A stretch of DNA of 64,000 bases from Serratia quinivorans (GTDB taxonomy: Bacteria; Pseudomonadota; Gammaproteobacteria; Enterobacterales; Enterobacteriaceae): assembly GCF_946227985.1 (NCBI RefSeq), contig NZ_CAMKGL010000009.1:62001-126000 (forward strand), read 5' to 3'. Below the pieces are notes generated by a model. That model saw only the letters and a list, made by a program, of their open reading frames with translations. It was not told the DNA's origin and made no database searches. The translations under genes and the position numbers were made by a program. This document shows positions 20,245-30,252 of the stretch, piece after piece (position 1 is the first letter of the stretch; each line of letters begins with the position of its first letter).

Positions 20245-20445
20245 GCTTGTTACCGTTTTTATAATTCGCCGTTCATCCTACCACTGAGTGTGAAAACTGT
20301 CAGTGCAAGAAGCCGCAGGCGAAGAAAGGACAACGGAATCAACGGGACGTGTGATGTGTTTTGGGGCAGTTAACACTGCGGGTAAATCGTTTGGAGTGGC
20401 GCTACAATAATAGTGAAGCGTTACTTCCTTTACGGTCAATCAGCA

Positions 20446-20467
20446 AGGTGTTAGATTGATCACGTTT
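20446..20467 (+). promoter_or_regulatory. CRP site in the cyaA promoter region
   Basis: The 22-mer beginning AGGTGTTAGATTGATCACG and ending at 20467 is nearly identical to the CRP site by which cAMP-CRP represses cyaA P2 in E. coli. It lies 94 bases upstream of the cyaA start in the 316-base hemC-cyaA gap. I see no other confident signals in that gap. Confidence 0.8.
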
Positions 20468-20560
20468 CCAGCAATAAGTTGCCAAATATTCTTCCAACAC
20501 TAACGGCGCTTATGGAATACGGGTTTTTTTCTAAATACCGGGATAATCAGGCGAGACGTC

Positions 20561-23113
20561 TTGTACCTCTACATCGAGACACTGAAGCAGAGACTGGATG
20601 CGATCAATCAATTACGAATCGATCGCGCCCTAGCGGCCATGAAGCCCGCGTTTCAACGGGTATACAGTCTGCTGCCTACCTTATTGCACCACCACCACCC
20701 ACTGATGCCAGGCTATCTGAACGGTAACGTTCCCCATGGCGTTTGTATCTACACGCCTGATGAAACCCAGCAAGATTACCTCAACGATTTAGAAGACAAA
20801 TGGGGCAGCCCGTTTGACAAGCCGGCCAGCGGTGAACTGCCGATTACCGGGGTTTACTCGATGGGCAGCACCTCGTCGATCGGCCAGAGTTGCAGCTCGG
20901 ATCTCGATATCTGGGTGTGCCACCAGTCCTGGCTGGACAATGAAGAGCGTAACCGCCTGCAGCAGAAATGCAGCCTGTTGGAAAAATGGGCGGCGTCGAT
21001 GGGGGTCGAAGTCAGCTTCTTCCTGATCGATGAAAACCGCTTCCGCCATAACGAAAGCGGCAGCCTGGGCGGTGAAGACTGCGGTTCTACCCAACATATC
21101 CTGCTGCTGGACGAATTCTACCGTACCGCGGTGCGCCTGGCCGGGAAACGCATTTTGTGGAACATGGTGCCGGGCGAAGAAGAAGCGCATTACGATGAGT
21201 ATGTGTTGTCACTGTACTCGCAAGGCGCATTAACGCCGAACGAATGGCTGGATCTCGGTGGTTTGGGTACGCTGTCGGCGGAAGAATACTTCGGTGCCAG
21301 CCTGTGGCAGTTGTACAAAAGTATCGACTCGCCTTACAAAGCGGTGCTGAAGACCCTGTTGCTGGAAGCTTATTCCTGGGAATACCCGAATACTCAACTG
21401 TTGGCGATGGACATCAAACAGCGCCTGCATCAGGGTGAAATCGTCTGCTTTGGTCTCGACGCCTACTGTATGATGCTCGAACGCGTCACGCATTATCTGA
21501 ACGCCATCAACGATACCACCCGCCTCGATCTGGTCCGCCGCTGTTTCTACCTAAAAGTCTGTGAAAAACTGTCGCGTGCCAATGCATGCGTCGGCTGGCG
21601 TCGTGAGATCCTCAGCCAGCTGGTCAGCGAATGGGGCTGGGACGAAGAGCGCCTGGCTATCCTGGATAATCGCGCCAACTGGAAAATCGAACGGGTTCGT
21701 GAAGCGCACAACGAACTGTTGGATGCGATGATGCAAAGCTACCGCAACCTGATCCGCTTCGCGCGTCGCAACAACCTCAGCGTCAGCGCCAGCCCGCAGG
21801 ATATCGGCGTGCTGACCCGCAAACTCTACGCCGCGTTTGAAGTGCTGCCCGGCAAGGTGACGCTGGTGAACCCGCAGATTTCGCCGGACCTGTCAGAAGA
21901 CGACTTGACCTTTATTCACGTGCCGGTTGGCCGCGCTAACCGCACCGGCTGGTACCTGTACAACCAGGCACCGGCCATGGACTCGATTGTCAGCCATCAA
22001 CCGCTGGAATATAACCGTTACCTGAACAAGCTGGTGGCCTGGGCTTATTTCAACGGCCTGCTGACGCCGAAGACCCGTTTGCATATCAAGAGCGGCAACC
22101 TGTGTGACACTGCCAAACTGCAGGAGTTGGTGGCCGATGTGTCGCACCACTTCCCGCTGAGGCTGGCGGCACCCACGCCCAAAGCCTTGTACAGCCCGTG
22201 TGAAATTCGCCATTTGGCGATTATCGTCAATCTGGAAAACGATCCGACCGCCGCCTTCCGCAATCAGGTGGTGCATTTCGATTTCCGCAAGCTCGATGTA
22301 TTCAGCTTTGGCCAGCAACAACAGTGCCTGGTGGGCAGTATCGATCTGCTGTACCGCAACTCCTGGAACGAAGTGCGTACCCTGCATTTCAGCGGTGAGC
22401 AATCGGTGTTGGAAGCCTTGAAGACCATTCTCGGCAAAATGCATCAGGACGCCGCCCCACCGGAATCGGTAGAGGTGTTCTGTTACAGCCAGCATCTGCG
22501 CGGTTTGATCCGTACGCGTATTCAGCAGTTGGTGTCAGAGTGCATTGAACTGCGTTTGTCCAGCACCCGACTGGAACCGGGCCGCTTTAAAGCGGTGCGG
22601 GTTGCCGGCCAGACCTGGGGCCTGTTCTTTGAACGGCTGAGCGTGTCGGTGCAAAAGCTGGAAAACGCGGTGGAATTTTACGGGGCGATTTCCAACAACA
22701 AATTGCATGGCCTGTCGATCAAAGTGGAAACCGATCAGGTGCATTTACCGCCGGTAGTGGATGGTTTCGCCAGTGAGGGGATTATTCAATTCTTCTTTGA
22801 AGACACGTCGGACGACAAGGGCTTTAACATCTATATTCTGGATGAGTCGAACCGCGTTGAGGTTTATCACCATTGTGAAGGCAGTAAAGAGGAACTGGTG
22901 CGCGACGTCAGCCGTTTCTACTCGTCCTCGCACGATCGTTTCACCTACGGTTCCAGTTTTATCAACTTCAATTTGCCGCAGTTCTATCAGATAGTGCAGC
23001 TTGATGGCCGCACTCAAGTGATTCCATTCCGCAGTAACGTGTTGTCGAGCCTGTGTGTTCCGCTGGCCGACGGTGCGGCTCAGCCGCTGAAACAGCAGTT
23101 CCAGCTGCACTGA
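20561..23113 (+). CDS. cyaA: CyaA, class I adenylate cyclase
   Basis: Cytoplasmic ATP-to-cAMP cyclase of the enterobacterial class I type, 850 residues. The catalytic half (about 1-540) includes [17 protein letters not shown] near residue 105, the nucleotidyltransferase-like GS...DxD motif, and [17 protein letters not shown]. The C-terminal half is the regulatory region that responds to phosphorylated EIIA-Glc. The start is TTG, as in E. coli cyaA, where the poor codon keeps cAMP synthesis low; [18 protein letters not shown] matches the E. coli N-terminus exactly at this codon. The extreme C-terminus differs from E. coli. Confidence 0.97.
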   Translation: MYLYIETLKQRLDAINQLRIDRALAAMKPAFQRVYSLLPTLLHHHHPLMPGYLNGNVPHGVCIYTPDETQQDYLNDLEDKWGSPFDKPASGELPITGVYSMGSTSSIGQSCSSDLDIWVCHQSWLDNEERNRLQQKCSLLEKWAASMGVEVSFFLIDENRFRHNESGSLGGEDCGSTQHILLLDEFYRTAVRLAGKRILWNMVPGEEEAHYDEYVLSLYSQGALTPNEWLDLGGLGTLSAEEYFGASLWQLYKSIDSPYKAVLKTLLLEAYSWEYPNTQLLAMDIKQRLHQGEIVCFGLDAYCMMLERVTHYLNAINDTTRLDLVRRCFYLKVCEKLSRANACVGWRREILSQLVSEWGWDEERLAILDNRANWKIERVREAHNELLDAMMQSYRNLIRFARRNNLSVSASPQDIGVLTRKLYAAFEVLPGKVTLVNPQISPDLSEDDLTFIHVPVGRANRTGWYLYNQAPAMDSIVSHQPLEYNRYLNKLVAWAYFNGLLTPKTRLHIKSGNLCDTAKLQELVADVSHHFPLRLAAPTPKALYSPCEIRHLAIIVNLENDPTAAFRNQVVHFDFRKLDVFSFGQQQQCLVGSIDLLYRNSWNEVRTLHFSGEQSVLEALKTILGKMHQDAAPPESVEVFCYSQHLRGLIRTRIQQLVSECIELRLSSTRLEPGRFKAVRVAGQTWGLFFERLSVSVQKLENAVEFYGAISNNKLHGLSIKVETDQVHLPPVVDGFASEGIIQFFFEDTSDDKGFNIYILDESNRVEVYHHCEGSKEELVRDVSRFYSSSHDRFTYGSSFINFNLPQFYQIVQLDGRTQVIPFRSNVLSSLCVPLADGAAQPLKQQFQLH

Positions 23114-23116
23114 CAT

Positions 23117-23146
23117 CACAGGGGCTCAGTCAACTGAACCCCTGTG
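23117..23146 (+). terminator. Hairpin between cyaA and cyaY
   Basis: CACAGGGG-(CTCAGT..ACTGAA)-CCCCTGTG forms a long stem just after the cyaA stop, between convergent genes; it could serve both strands. No clean T run is present. Confidence 0.55.
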
Positions 23147-23159
23147 AGTGCGGCTATTT

Positions 23160-23480
23160 TCAGGCAAATTTCACTTCTTCGCCGGCCTGTGCGCTGGCGG
23201 CTTCGCTTAGTAACGGATAGAACGCACGATCGCTGCGATCGCAGAGCCATACGCCATCACGGTAGTTAAAGTGATAGCCGCCGGTCTTGGTTGCCAGCCA
23301 AACCTGATGCAGTGGCTCCTGGCGATTGATGACAATTTTGGTGCCATTTTCGAAGCTTAACGTCATTACGCCGCCATTGGTTTCGTAATCGATATCCGCA
23401 TCGCCGTCAAAATCGTCCAGTGTCTCTTCAATATTAAGCATCAGTTGGTCAGCTAACTGGTGAAACTCACTGTCGTTCAT
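23160..23480 (-). CDS. cyaY: CyaY, bacterial frataxin
   Basis: Iron-binding regulator of IscS-dependent iron-sulfur cluster assembly. 106 residues: an acidic first helix ([16 protein letters not shown]) that binds iron, followed by the frataxin beta-sheet with [24 protein letters not shown] 23480 gives [13 protein letters not shown] as in E. coli; a TTG two codons upstream is in frame. Convergent with cyaA, divergent from lptM. Confidence 0.95.
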   Translation of the reverse strand: MNDSEFHQLADQLMLNIEETLDDFDGDADIDYETNGGVMTLSFENGTKIVINRQEPLHQVWLATKTGGYHFNYRDGVWLCDRSDRAFYPLLSEAASAQAGEEVKFA

Positions 23481-23552
23481 ATTCAATTCCTATTGCTTTT
23501 CATGATCCACCTGCGATTATAGAGACCTTGGACGCATGAATTACAGGCATTA

Positions 23553-23765
23553 ATGCAAATGAAAAAACAACTACGCTATGCGCTGATGGCAGTTCTGCTT
23601 GCCGGGCTCTCCGGCTGTGGTCTGAAAGGCCCGCTGTACTTCCCTCCAGCCGATCCGGCCAGCACTAAGAAACCGGCCACTCAGGTTCAGACCGGCGAAC
23701 AGGTACAGAAAAATCAGCAGGAACTTTCCAGCTCTCAGCAAAAACCGTCGATGAGCGCTCAGTAA
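23553..23765 (+). CDS. lptM: LptM (YifL), outer-membrane lipoprotein
   Basis: Small lipoprotein of 70 residues. The signal peptide ends in the lipobox LSGC (Cys22), followed by the family block GLKGPLYFPPAD and a Gln/Ser-rich low-complexity tail. LptM in E. coli promotes correct disulfide formation and folding of LptD. ATG 23553 has ACAGG upstream; a second ATG at 23559 is in frame. It lies immediately upstream of dapF as in other enterobacteria. Confidence 0.92.
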   Translation: MQMKKQLRYALMAVLLAGLSGCGLKGPLYFPPADPASTKKPATQVQTGEQVQKNQQELSSSQQKPSMSAQ

Positions 23766-23822
23766 CACCTTGTTTGCGGCGGCTCAGGCCACCGCAAACC
23801 AAGACGGATAGCGGAGTATGAT

Positions 23823-24647
23823 ATGCAGTTCTCCAAAATGCACGGTCTGGGCAACGACTTTATGGTGGTCGATGCCGTTACACAGAATGTCTATTTTTCA
23901 CCCGAGCTGATCCGCCGTTTGGCCGATCGGCACCTGGGCGTTGGCTTTGACCAGCTGCTGGTGGTAGAACCGCCTTACGATCCGGAACTGGATTTCCACT
24001 ACCGCATTTTTAACGCCGACGGTAGTGAAGTGGCGCAGTGCGGCAACGGCGCTCGCTGTTTTGCCCGTTTTGTGCGGCTGAAAGGGCTGACCAACAAGCG
24101 CGATATTCGCGTTAGTACCCAGACCGGGCGTATGGTGCTGAGCGTCACCGATGATGATCTGGTGTGTGTGAACATGGGCGAGCCGAACTTCGATCCGCAG
24201 ACGGTGCCCTTTCGCGCGACCAAAGAAGAAAAGACTTACATCATGCGCGCGGCGGAACATACGGTGCTGTGCGGCGTGGTGTCGATGGGCAACCCGCATT
24301 GTGTTTTACAGGTGGATGATGTAAAAACCGCCAAGGTGGAATTGCTCGGGCCGGTATTGGAAGGGCATGAGCGTTTCCCTGAACGAGCCAACATTGGTTT
24401 TATGCAAATTGTCAGCCGTGAGCACATCAAATTGCGCGTGTATGAGCGCGGTGCCGGCGAAACCCAGGCCTGTGGAAGCGGCGCCTGTGCGGCAGTGGCA
24501 GTGGGGATCCAACAGGAATTGCTGTCAGAAGAGGTGCATGTAGAACTGCCGGGCGGCAGCCTGCATATTCGCTGGAAAGGACCGGGCAGCCCGCTGTTTA
24601 TGACCGGTCCGGCAACCCATGTATATGACGGATTTATTCATCTATGA
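23823..24647 (+). CDS. dapF: DapF, diaminopimelate epimerase
   Basis: PLP-independent racemase that turns LL-diaminopimelate into meso-diaminopimelate for lysine and peptidoglycan. 274 residues. The two active-site cysteines are seen in AQCGNGARC (about residue 73) and ACGSGAC (about residue 217), and [12 protein letters not shown] is the usual N-terminus. First gene of the dapF-yigA-xerC-yigB operon, linked by ATGA overlaps. Confidence 0.97.
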   Translation: MQFSKMHGLGNDFMVVDAVTQNVYFSPELIRRLADRHLGVGFDQLLVVEPPYDPELDFHYRIFNADGSEVAQCGNGARCFARFVRLKGLTNKRDIRVSTQTGRMVLSVTDDDLVCVNMGEPNFDPQTVPFRATKEEKTYIMRAAEHTVLCGVVSMGNPHCVLQVDDVKTAKVELLGPVLEGHERFPERANIGFMQIVSREHIKLRVYERGAGETQACGSGACAAVAVGIQQELLSEEVHVELPGGSLHIRWKGPGSPLFMTGPATHVYDGFIHL

Positions 24648-25348
24648 AGAGTGTTGAGGACCAGGCTGTCGCAGGCATTGAGCTTGACGACGATACCGTG
24701 ATGCAGTTTCTGCTGCAAAACCCGGATTTCTTTATCCGCAATGCGCGGTTGGTGGAACAGATGCGCGTTCCCCATCCCGTTCGCGGTACCGTGTCGCTGG
24801 TCGAGTGGCATCTGGCCCGCCAGCGTAACCATATCAACCGGCTGGAAGAAGAAATCACCCTGCTGATGGAGCAGGCCAGCGCCAACGAGACGCTGTTTGC
24901 CAGCCTGCTGCATTTACAGGCCAATCTGGCCACCGCCGACAGCCTGCAGGATATGCTCAATCGCCTGCAGCGTTGGGCGCGGGGTTTCGGTTTGGCCGGC
25001 GCCAATATTCGCCTGTTTTCTGAAAGCTGGAAAATCGGTGCGCCTTCCGATTTCACCCACCTGGCCCTGACGCGTTCGTCGTTTGAACCGTTGCGCATTC
25101 AGCGTCTGGGTGACCAACAGCATTTCCTCGGCAGCCTGAATGGCCCTGAGTTGCTGCTGCTGCTGCCCCAGGCCAAATTGGTCGGCTCGGTAGCGCTGTC
25201 GATGCTGGGTGAAGACGGCGAACTGGGCATGGTGATTTTCAGCAGCCGCGATACACAACACTACCAGCAGGGTATGGGTACGGTGATGCTCAATCAACTG
25301 GCACGTATGCTGCCGGAACTGCTGGAACGCTGGGTCGAACGCGCATGA
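24644..25348 (+). CDS. yigA: YigA, DUF484 protein
   Basis: 234-residue cytoplasmic protein of the DUF484 family with no established activity; its fold is GAF-like. Conserved opening is [15 protein letters not shown] and [15 protein letters not shown], followed by a coiled coil (about 55-85). Its constant place between dapF and xerC, with overlapping start and stop codons on both sides, suggests a supporting role with one of them, but none is shown. Confidence 0.9.
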   Translation: MKSVEDQAVAGIELDDDTVMQFLLQNPDFFIRNARLVEQMRVPHPVRGTVSLVEWHLARQRNHINRLEEEITLLMEQASANETLFASLLHLQANLATADSLQDMLNRLQRWARGFGLAGANIRLFSESWKIGAPSDFTHLALTRSSFEPLRIQRLGDQQHFLGSLNGPELLLLLPQAKLVGSVALSMLGEDGELGMVIFSSRDTQHYQQGMGTVMLNQLARMLPELLERWVERA

Positions 25349-26256
25349 TTCCGCTGGCGACCAGCCTGCAACAGCCGGTGGACGCTTTTTTGCGCTATCT
25401 GAAGGTCGAGCGCCAGCTCAGCCCGCTCACCCAACTGAGTTATTCGCGTCAACTGCAGGCGCTGATGGCGTTGGCGCAGGACATTGGCGTCACGGAGTGG
25501 CCGTTGCTGGACGCGGCCAAAGTCCGCCAGCTTGCGGCGCGCAGTAAACGTGCCGGATTGCAGTCTTCCAGCCTCGCACTGCGCCTGTCGGCATTGCGCA
25601 GTTTTCTCGACTGGCAGGTCAGCCAGGGTATGCTGATTGCCAACCCCGCCAAAGGGATCCGAACGCCACGTAGCGGCCGTCATCTGCCGAAGAATATCGA
25701 CGTCGATGAAATGAATCAGCTGCTGAATATCGATCTTAACGATCCGTTGGCGGTGCGCGATCGCGCCATGCTTGAAGTCATGTACGGTGCCGGGCTGCGT
25801 CTTTCGGAACTGGTGGGGCTCGATTGCCGCCATGTCGATCTGGCCGCCGGTGAAATTTGGGTGTTGGGTAAGGGCAGCAAGGAACGCAAGCTGCCGGTGG
25901 GTCGCACTGCGGTGACCTGGCTTGAACACTGGCTGGCGATGCGCGATCTGTTCGGGCCATCAGACGATGCCATGTTCCTGTCTAATCAGGGCAAGCGCAT
26001 CTCGACCCGCAACGTGCAAAAGCGTTTTGCCGAGTGGGGCGTCAAGCAGGGCGTTAACAGCCATATCCATCCGCACAAGCTGCGCCACTCGTTTGCCACC
26101 CATATGCTGGAGTCGAGCGGCGATCTGCGTGCGGTGCAGGAACTGCTCGGTCACGCCAATCTGACCACCACCCAAATCTACACCCACCTCGACTTTCAAC
26201 ATCTGGCGAACGTGTACGATGCTGCGCATCCACGTGCCAAACGGGGGAAATCCTGA
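25345..26256 (+). CDS. xerC: XerC, tyrosine recombinase
   Basis: Partner of XerD in resolving chromosome dimers at dif under FtsK control. 303 residues: an N-terminal core-binding domain (about 10-95) and a catalytic domain with the R-H-R-Y set in [38 protein letters not shown] and the tyrosine in YTHLD. Starts within the yigA stop (ATGA). Confidence 0.96.
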   Translation: MIPLATSLQQPVDAFLRYLKVERQLSPLTQLSYSRQLQALMALAQDIGVTEWPLLDAAKVRQLAARSKRAGLQSSSLALRLSALRSFLDWQVSQGMLIANPAKGIRTPRSGRHLPKNIDVDEMNQLLNIDLNDPLAVRDRAMLEVMYGAGLRLSELVGLDCRHVDLAAGEIWVLGKGSKERKLPVGRTAVTWLEHWLAMRDLFGPSDDAMFLSNQGKRISTRNVQKRFAEWGVKQGVNSHIHPHKLRHSFATHMLESSGDLRAVQELLGHANLTTTQIYTHLDFQHLANVYDAAHPRAKRGKS

Positions 26257-26972
26257 TGCATTTTTATCGTCCGTTGCGACCGCTGGCGGCGCTGACTTTC
26301 GATCTGGACGACACGCTGTACGACAATCGGCCGGTGATCAAACAGACCGAACTGCAGTCGGTGGCCTTTTTGCAGAACTACCATCCCGGCCTGAACCACT
26401 TCCAGTCGGCAGATTTTCATCGCCTGCGCCAGGAGCTGCGTGAACAGGATCCGGAGATTTATCACGATGTCACCCAGTGGCGCTGGCGCGCTATCCATTT
26501 GGCGCTGAGCCGTCAGGGGCTGCGTGATGCCGAAGCCGCCGACGGTGCCGATGCGGCGATGCAAAACTTCGCGCTGTGGCGCAGTCGCATCGAGGTGCCG
26601 GACGCGACCCATGCCACTCTGAAAGCGCTGGGTGAACGTTTCCCGCTGGTGGCGATCACCAACGGCAATGCCGATCCGGCGCTGTGCGGGCTGGATGGTT
26701 ACTTCCAGTTTGTGCTGCGCTCCGGGCCGGATGGCCGCGCCAAGCCCTATCAGGACATGTATCAACTGGCCGCCGAGCGGTTGGGGGTTGCCCCTGAACG
26801 CATTCTTCACGTGGGTGATGATTTGACCACCGACGTCGCCGGCGCATTGCGTTCCGGTCTGCAGGCCTGTTGGATCAACGACCGCCGACGTAGCCTGATG
26901 CAGGCCGCCGACAGCCGTCTGCTGCCACATATTGAGATCACTCAGTTGGCATCGCTGACAGCATTGCTATAA
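26256..26972 (+). CDS. yigB: YigB, HAD phosphatase (FMN / pyrimidine phosphatase)
   Basis: Haloacid dehalogenase-type phosphatase that in E. coli dephosphorylates FMN and the riboflavin intermediate 5-amino-6-(5-phosphoribitylamino)uracil. 238 residues: motif [13 protein letters not shown] near the N-terminus, motif II ITNGN, the motif III lysine region, and motif [15 protein letters not shown]. Start codon overlaps the xerC stop (TGATG). Last gene of the dapF operon. Confidence 0.93.
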   Translation: MHFYRPLRPLAALTFDLDDTLYDNRPVIKQTELQSVAFLQNYHPGLNHFQSADFHRLRQELREQDPEIYHDVTQWRWRAIHLALSRQGLRDAEAADGADAAMQNFALWRSRIEVPDATHATLKALGERFPLVAITNGNADPALCGLDGYFQFVLRSGPDGRAKPYQDMYQLAAERLGVAPERILHVGDDLTTDVAGALRSGLQACWINDRRRSLMQAADSRLLPHIEITQLASLTALL

Positions 26973-27096
26973 CCCCTTCATACTTGAAGCCGCAGCTGTG
27001 TTGGCTACGTGCACTCACCCCAGTCACTTACTTGAGTAAGCTCCTGGGGACTCACACACTCGCCGCCTTGCTGCAACTTCAATTATTTCGGGTATA
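26973..27096 (+). repeat. Palindromic intergenic repeat, copy upstream of uvrD
   Basis: About 124 bases from CCCCTTCATACTTGAAG to ATTATTTCGGGTATA. It folds on itself: the outer arm TTGAAGCCGCAGC pairs with GCTGCAACTTCAA, the inner arm CCCCAG with CTGGGG, and the centre is CTTACTT-GAGTAAG. A second copy in the opposite orientation lies after uvrD (29359-29480). It has the form of a non-autonomous palindromic repeat like those common in Yersinia and Serratia genomes; I cannot name the family. Confidence 0.88.
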
Positions 27097-27110
27097 ATCC
27101 CAAATTGACT

Positions 27111-27126
27111 CTGTATAAATTCACAG
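27111..27126 (+). promoter_or_regulatory. LexA box of uvrD
   Basis: CTGTATAAATTCACAG is a perfect CTGT-N8-ACAG SOS operator 48 bases upstream of the uvrD start, so uvrD is predicted to be SOS-inducible as in E. coli. Confidence 0.9.
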
Positions 27127-27173
27127 TGGAATCGCGTCTCTGACGCGCTTTCCCTTACCAATTAATGGTGCCT

Positions 27174-29336
27174 ATGGACGTTTCCGATCTGCTCGACAGC
27201 CTGAATGAAAAACAACGCGAAGCGGTGGCGGCGCCACGTGGCAACCTGTTGGTACTGGCCGGCGCGGGCAGCGGTAAAACCCGGGTGCTGGTGCATCGCA
27301 TCGCCTGGTTGCTGGCGGTCGAGAACTGCTCGCCGTATTCCATTATGGCGGTGACCTTCACCAACAAGGCGGCGGCGGAAATGCGTCACCGTATCGAACA
27401 CCTGATTGGCACCAGCCAGGGCGGCATGTGGATTGGTACCTTCCATGGCTTGGCTCATCGGCTGCTGCGCGCTCATCATCTGGATGCCAACCTGCCGCAG
27501 GATTTCCAAATTCTCGACAGCGACGACCAGTTCCGCCTGCTCAAGCGCATCGTCAAGGCATTGAATATCGACGAAAAGCAATGGCCGCCGCGTCAGGCAA
27601 TGTGGTACATCAACGGCAAAAAAGATGAGGGCCTGCGTCCACAGCACGTTGAAACCTACAACAACCCGGTGGAAGCGACCTGGCTGCGTATCTACCAGGC
27701 CTACCAGGAAGCCTGCGATCGCGCCGGGCTGGTGGACTTTGCCGAACTGTTGCTGCGGGCCCATGAGCTGTGGCTGAACAAGCCGCATATTCTTAATCAT
27801 TACCGTGAACGTTTCACCAACGTGCTGGTGGACGAGTTTCAGGATACCAACAGCATTCAGTACGCCTGGATCCGCCTGCTGGCCGGCAATAACAGCAACG
27901 TGATGATCGTCGGTGACGATGACCAGTCGATCTACGGCTGGCGCGGCGCTCAGGTAGAGAATATCCAGCGCTTCCTGAAGGATTTCCCCGGCGCGCAAAG
28001 CGTACTTCTGGAACAGAACTACCGTTCGACCAGCAATATCCTGAAATCGGCCAATACCCTGATCGCCAACAACGGCGGGCGCATGGGGAAAAATTTGTGG
28101 ACCGAAGGGGGCGAAGGCGAACCTATCTCAGTCTACTGTGCCTTCAATGAGCTGGATGAATCGCGCTTCGTGGTGGGCCGCATTAAAGCCTGGCAGGAAA
28201 ACGGCGGTGCGCTGAATGACTGCGCCATCCTTTATCGCAGCAACGCCCAGTCACGCGTGCTGGAAGAGGCGCTGCTGCAAACGGCGATGCCTTACCGTAT
28301 CTACGGCGGGCAACGCTTCTTCGAGCGTCAGGAGATCAAGGATGCTCTGGCTTACCTGCGGCTGATCGCCAACCGCAACGATGATGCTGCGTTTGAACGC
28401 GTGGTGAATACGCCGACGCGTGGCATTGGCGACCGGACGCTGGACGAAGTTCGTCGTACGGCCCGCGATCGTCAATTGACCCTGTGGCAGGCCACCCGCG
28501 CACTGTTGCAGGACAAGGTGCTGGCCGGGCGTGCGGCCTCTGCGCTGCAACGCTTTACCGAGCTGGTGGACTCACTGGCGCACGAAACCGCCGATATGCC
28601 ACTGCACGTTCAGACCGATCGGGTGATCCGCGACTCGGGGCTGTTCATCATGTATGAGCAGGAAAAAGGCGAAAAAGGTCAGGCGCGTATCGAAAACCTT
28701 GAGGAACTGGTGACGGCAACGCGCCAGTACAGCTATCAGGATGAAGATCAGGATCTGATGCCGCTGCAGGCGTTTCTGTCCCATGCTGCGCTGGAAGCGG
28801 GTGAGGGGCAGGCCGATGCCTATCAGGATGCGGTGCAGTTGATGACCCTGCACTCAGCCAAGGGGCTGGAGTTCCCACAGGTGTTTATCGTCGGCATGGA
28901 AGAGGGGATGTTCCCGAGCCAGATGTCGCTGGACGAAGGTGGCAGGCTGGAAGAAGAGCGCCGTCTGGCCTACGTTGGGTTGACGCGCGCCATGCAGAAA
29001 CTGACGCTGACTTATGCCGAAACCCGTCGTCTGTACGGTAAAGAGGTTTATCACCGACCTTCACGTTTCATCGGTGAGCTGCCGGAGGAATGTGTGGAAG
29101 AAGTGCGTTTGCGCGCCAGTGTTTCACGGCCGGCGAATCACCGCCGCATGGGCACGCCGATCAGCGAAAATGACACCGGGTACAAGCTGGGCCAGCGAGT
29201 GCGCCACCCCAAATTTGGTGAAGGGACCATCGTCAATCTGGAAGGCAGCGGCGAACACAGTCGGCTGCAGATTGCTTTCCCGGGTGAAGGCATCAAGTGG
29301 CTGGTGGCCGCCTACGCCCGTCTGGAGACGGTGTAA
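27174..29336 (+). CDS. uvrD: UvrD, DNA helicase II
   Basis: SF1A 3'-5' helicase for nucleotide-excision repair, mismatch repair and RecA filament clearance. 720 residues, the E. coli length. Walker A AGAGSGKT near residue 30, TFTNKAA (motif Ia), DEFQDTN (Walker B), GDDDQSIYGWRGA, QNYRST (motif IV), LMTLHSAKGLEF (motif V) and VGLTRA (motif VI) are all present. The C-terminal Tudor-like domain contains RVRHPKFGEGTIV. ATG 27174 (MDVSDLLDSLNEKQREAV) matches E. coli; an ATG-free three-codon extension to 27165 is disregarded. Confidence 0.97.
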   Translation: MDVSDLLDSLNEKQREAVAAPRGNLLVLAGAGSGKTRVLVHRIAWLLAVENCSPYSIMAVTFTNKAAAEMRHRIEHLIGTSQGGMWIGTFHGLAHRLLRAHHLDANLPQDFQILDSDDQFRLLKRIVKALNIDEKQWPPRQAMWYINGKKDEGLRPQHVETYNNPVEATWLRIYQAYQEACDRAGLVDFAELLLRAHELWLNKPHILNHYRERFTNVLVDEFQDTNSIQYAWIRLLAGNNSNVMIVGDDDQSIYGWRGAQVENIQRFLKDFPGAQSVLLEQNYRSTSNILKSANTLIANNGGRMGKNLWTEGGEGEPISVYCAFNELDESRFVVGRIKAWQENGGALNDCAILYRSNAQSRVLEEALLQTAMPYRIYGGQRFFERQEIKDALAYLRLIANRNDDAAFERVVNTPTRGIGDRTLDEVRRTARDRQLTLWQATRALLQDKVLAGRAASALQRFTELVDSLAHETADMPLHVQTDRVIRDSGLFIMYEQEKGEKGQARIENLEELVTATRQYSYQDEDQDLMPLQAFLSHAALEAGEGQADAYQDAVQLMTLHSAKGLEFPQVFIVGMEEGMFPSQMSLDEGGRLEEERRLAYVGLTRAMQKLTLTYAETRRLYGKEVYHRPSRFIGELPEECVEEVRLRASVSRPANHRRMGTPISENDTGYKLGQRVRHPKFGEGTIVNLEGSGEHSRLQIAFPGEGIKWLVAAYARLETV

Positions 29337-29358
29337 GGCGCAGTGAATCGTTAGCGGC

Positions 29359-29480
29359 ATACCCAAAATAATTGGGGTTGCAACTAGGCGGCAAGTCCGC
29401 TCCCTCCAGGAGCTTACTCAAGTAAGTGACTGGAGGGAGTGGGCACAGCCAACAACGCTGCAGCTTCAAGTATGAAGGGG
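29359..29480 (-). repeat. Palindromic intergenic repeat, inverted copy downstream of uvrD
   Basis: Read on the minus strand it begins CCCTTCATACTTGAAGC and ends ATTATTTTGGGTAT, parallel to the copy upstream of uvrD. Central AGTCACTTACTTGAGTAAGC is shared; flanking arms differ mainly by compensated changes (CTCCAG/CTGGAG instead of CCCCAG/CTGGGG), which keeps the stem. It overlaps the last codons and the stop of the cupin gene at 29466. Confidence 0.88.
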
Positions 29481-29945
29481 GTAGCGATCGCCAATCTGCG
29501 CGGTAGCGTACCAACGCATCACGGCTTCGGTACCTTCGGCCCCTTCCTGCGGTGCCCACGGCATGCAGTCTTCTTCCGACAGCGCCTGATAAGGCCCCTG
29601 TTTCACTTCGAATATCACGCCACCCGGATCAACCGACAGCACGGCATGCCAGGTAAACGCCGGCATCTCCAGCACTTTGGTTTCTTCGCCGAGCAGGGTG
29701 CGCTGGGTAACGACGCCGTCCTCGTTAAACTGCAGCACCACAAAGCGGCCGCGCAGCGGTGTCAGCAGCTCCCAGGTTTGCGGATGGCGGTGGGGGCGGA
29801 TATAGGTGCCGGGTTCCATGGCAATCGCCAGTCGCTGCACCGGGTCGCTCAACTCTTCGTGTAACGTACGGTGCGCGCGCAGGCGTGCCACTGTAGCGGC
29901 CTGTTCACTCATGCTGGTCAGGTCGTGGGCAGTAATTTGTTTCAT
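29466..29945 (-). CDS. WbuC-family cupin-fold metalloprotein
   Basis: About 159 residues. Cupin core with metal-binding HRHP in GTYIRPHRHPQTWELL, the following TPLRGRFVVLQFNEDG and a second motif with FTWHAVLSVDPG. WbuC-type cupins occur in some O-antigen clusters and elsewhere; the reaction is unknown. ATG 29945 gives MKQITAHDL; an upstream TTG at 29960 is in frame. The final residues PLHT and the stop are encoded by the palindromic repeat, so insertion of the repeat has probably replaced the original C-terminus. Single gene, convergent with uvrD. Confidence 0.82.
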   Translation of the reverse strand: MKQITAHDLTSMSEQAATVARLRAHRTLHEELSDPVQRLAIAMEPGTYIRPHRHPQTWELLTPLRGRFVVLQFNEDGVVTQRTLLGEETKVLEMPAFTWHAVLSVDPGGVIFEVKQGPYQALSEEDCMPWAPQEGAEGTEAVMRWYATAQIGDRYPLHT

Positions 29946-30105
29946 CGGTAAAGTCCGCAAGCTTATCGTGGCCTAATCTTAGCAACATTCTTGGGCGTGG
30001 TCAGAGATCGTCGCCGCTTTTTCTTTCCCCTTTATCGCAGATTTTGCTGATTTTTCCCCATTGGTTATAGCGATGAATTGTTGCGCAATTATCGAGCCTA
30101 ACCGG

Positions 30106-30135
30106 TTGACAGGCTTTTTCTTCTCGGCGTAACAT
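30106..30135 (+). promoter_or_regulatory. Promoter of corA
   Basis: -35 TTGACA (30106-30111), 18-base spacer, -10 TAACAT (30130-30135). Transcription would begin near 30142 and give a leader of about 250 bases before the corA ATG. The stretch between this promoter and the cupin gene shows nothing else I can support. Confidence 0.65.
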
Positions 30136-30166
30136 GCGCGCACTATTATCAATGAGGACATACGCC

Positions 30167-30226
30167 TTGGACACACCCAGTAGATACTGGCTCACTGACC
30201 TGGACAACAACAGGTGCAACTTCTAA
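30167..30226 (+). CDS. CorL-like leader peptide of corA
   Basis: A 19-codon ORF from TTG 30167 (product LDTPSRYWLTDLDNNRCNF, with Met at the first position), preceded by GAGG nine bases upstream; an in-frame ATG at 30152 would give 24 residues but lacks a Shine-Dalgarno. In Salmonella the corA leader holds the translated ORF corL, whose translation controls Rho-dependent termination before corA. Position and size fit that role here. Identity with corL is inferred from context, not from a remembered alignment. Confidence 0.55.
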   Translation: MDTPSRYWLTDLDNNRCNF

Positions 30227-30252
30227 GGCTATCCCATTGAGCTGATAGCCTT
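30225..30252 (+). promoter_or_regulatory. Leader hairpin after the corL-like ORF
   Basis: AAGGCTATC and GATAGCCTT pair as a perfect 9-bp stem that begins within the stop codon of the small ORF, so a ribosome finishing the ORF would melt it. It is followed by C-rich, G-poor sequence (CATCCCCCTG, TTTACCCCTGTCACCCC), a plausible Rho entry region. Function inferred. Confidence 0.55.

Noticed and set aside
27162-27998. Minus-strand frame of 278 codons opposite uvrD
   Set aside because: Antisense shadow of the conserved UvrD helicase domain.
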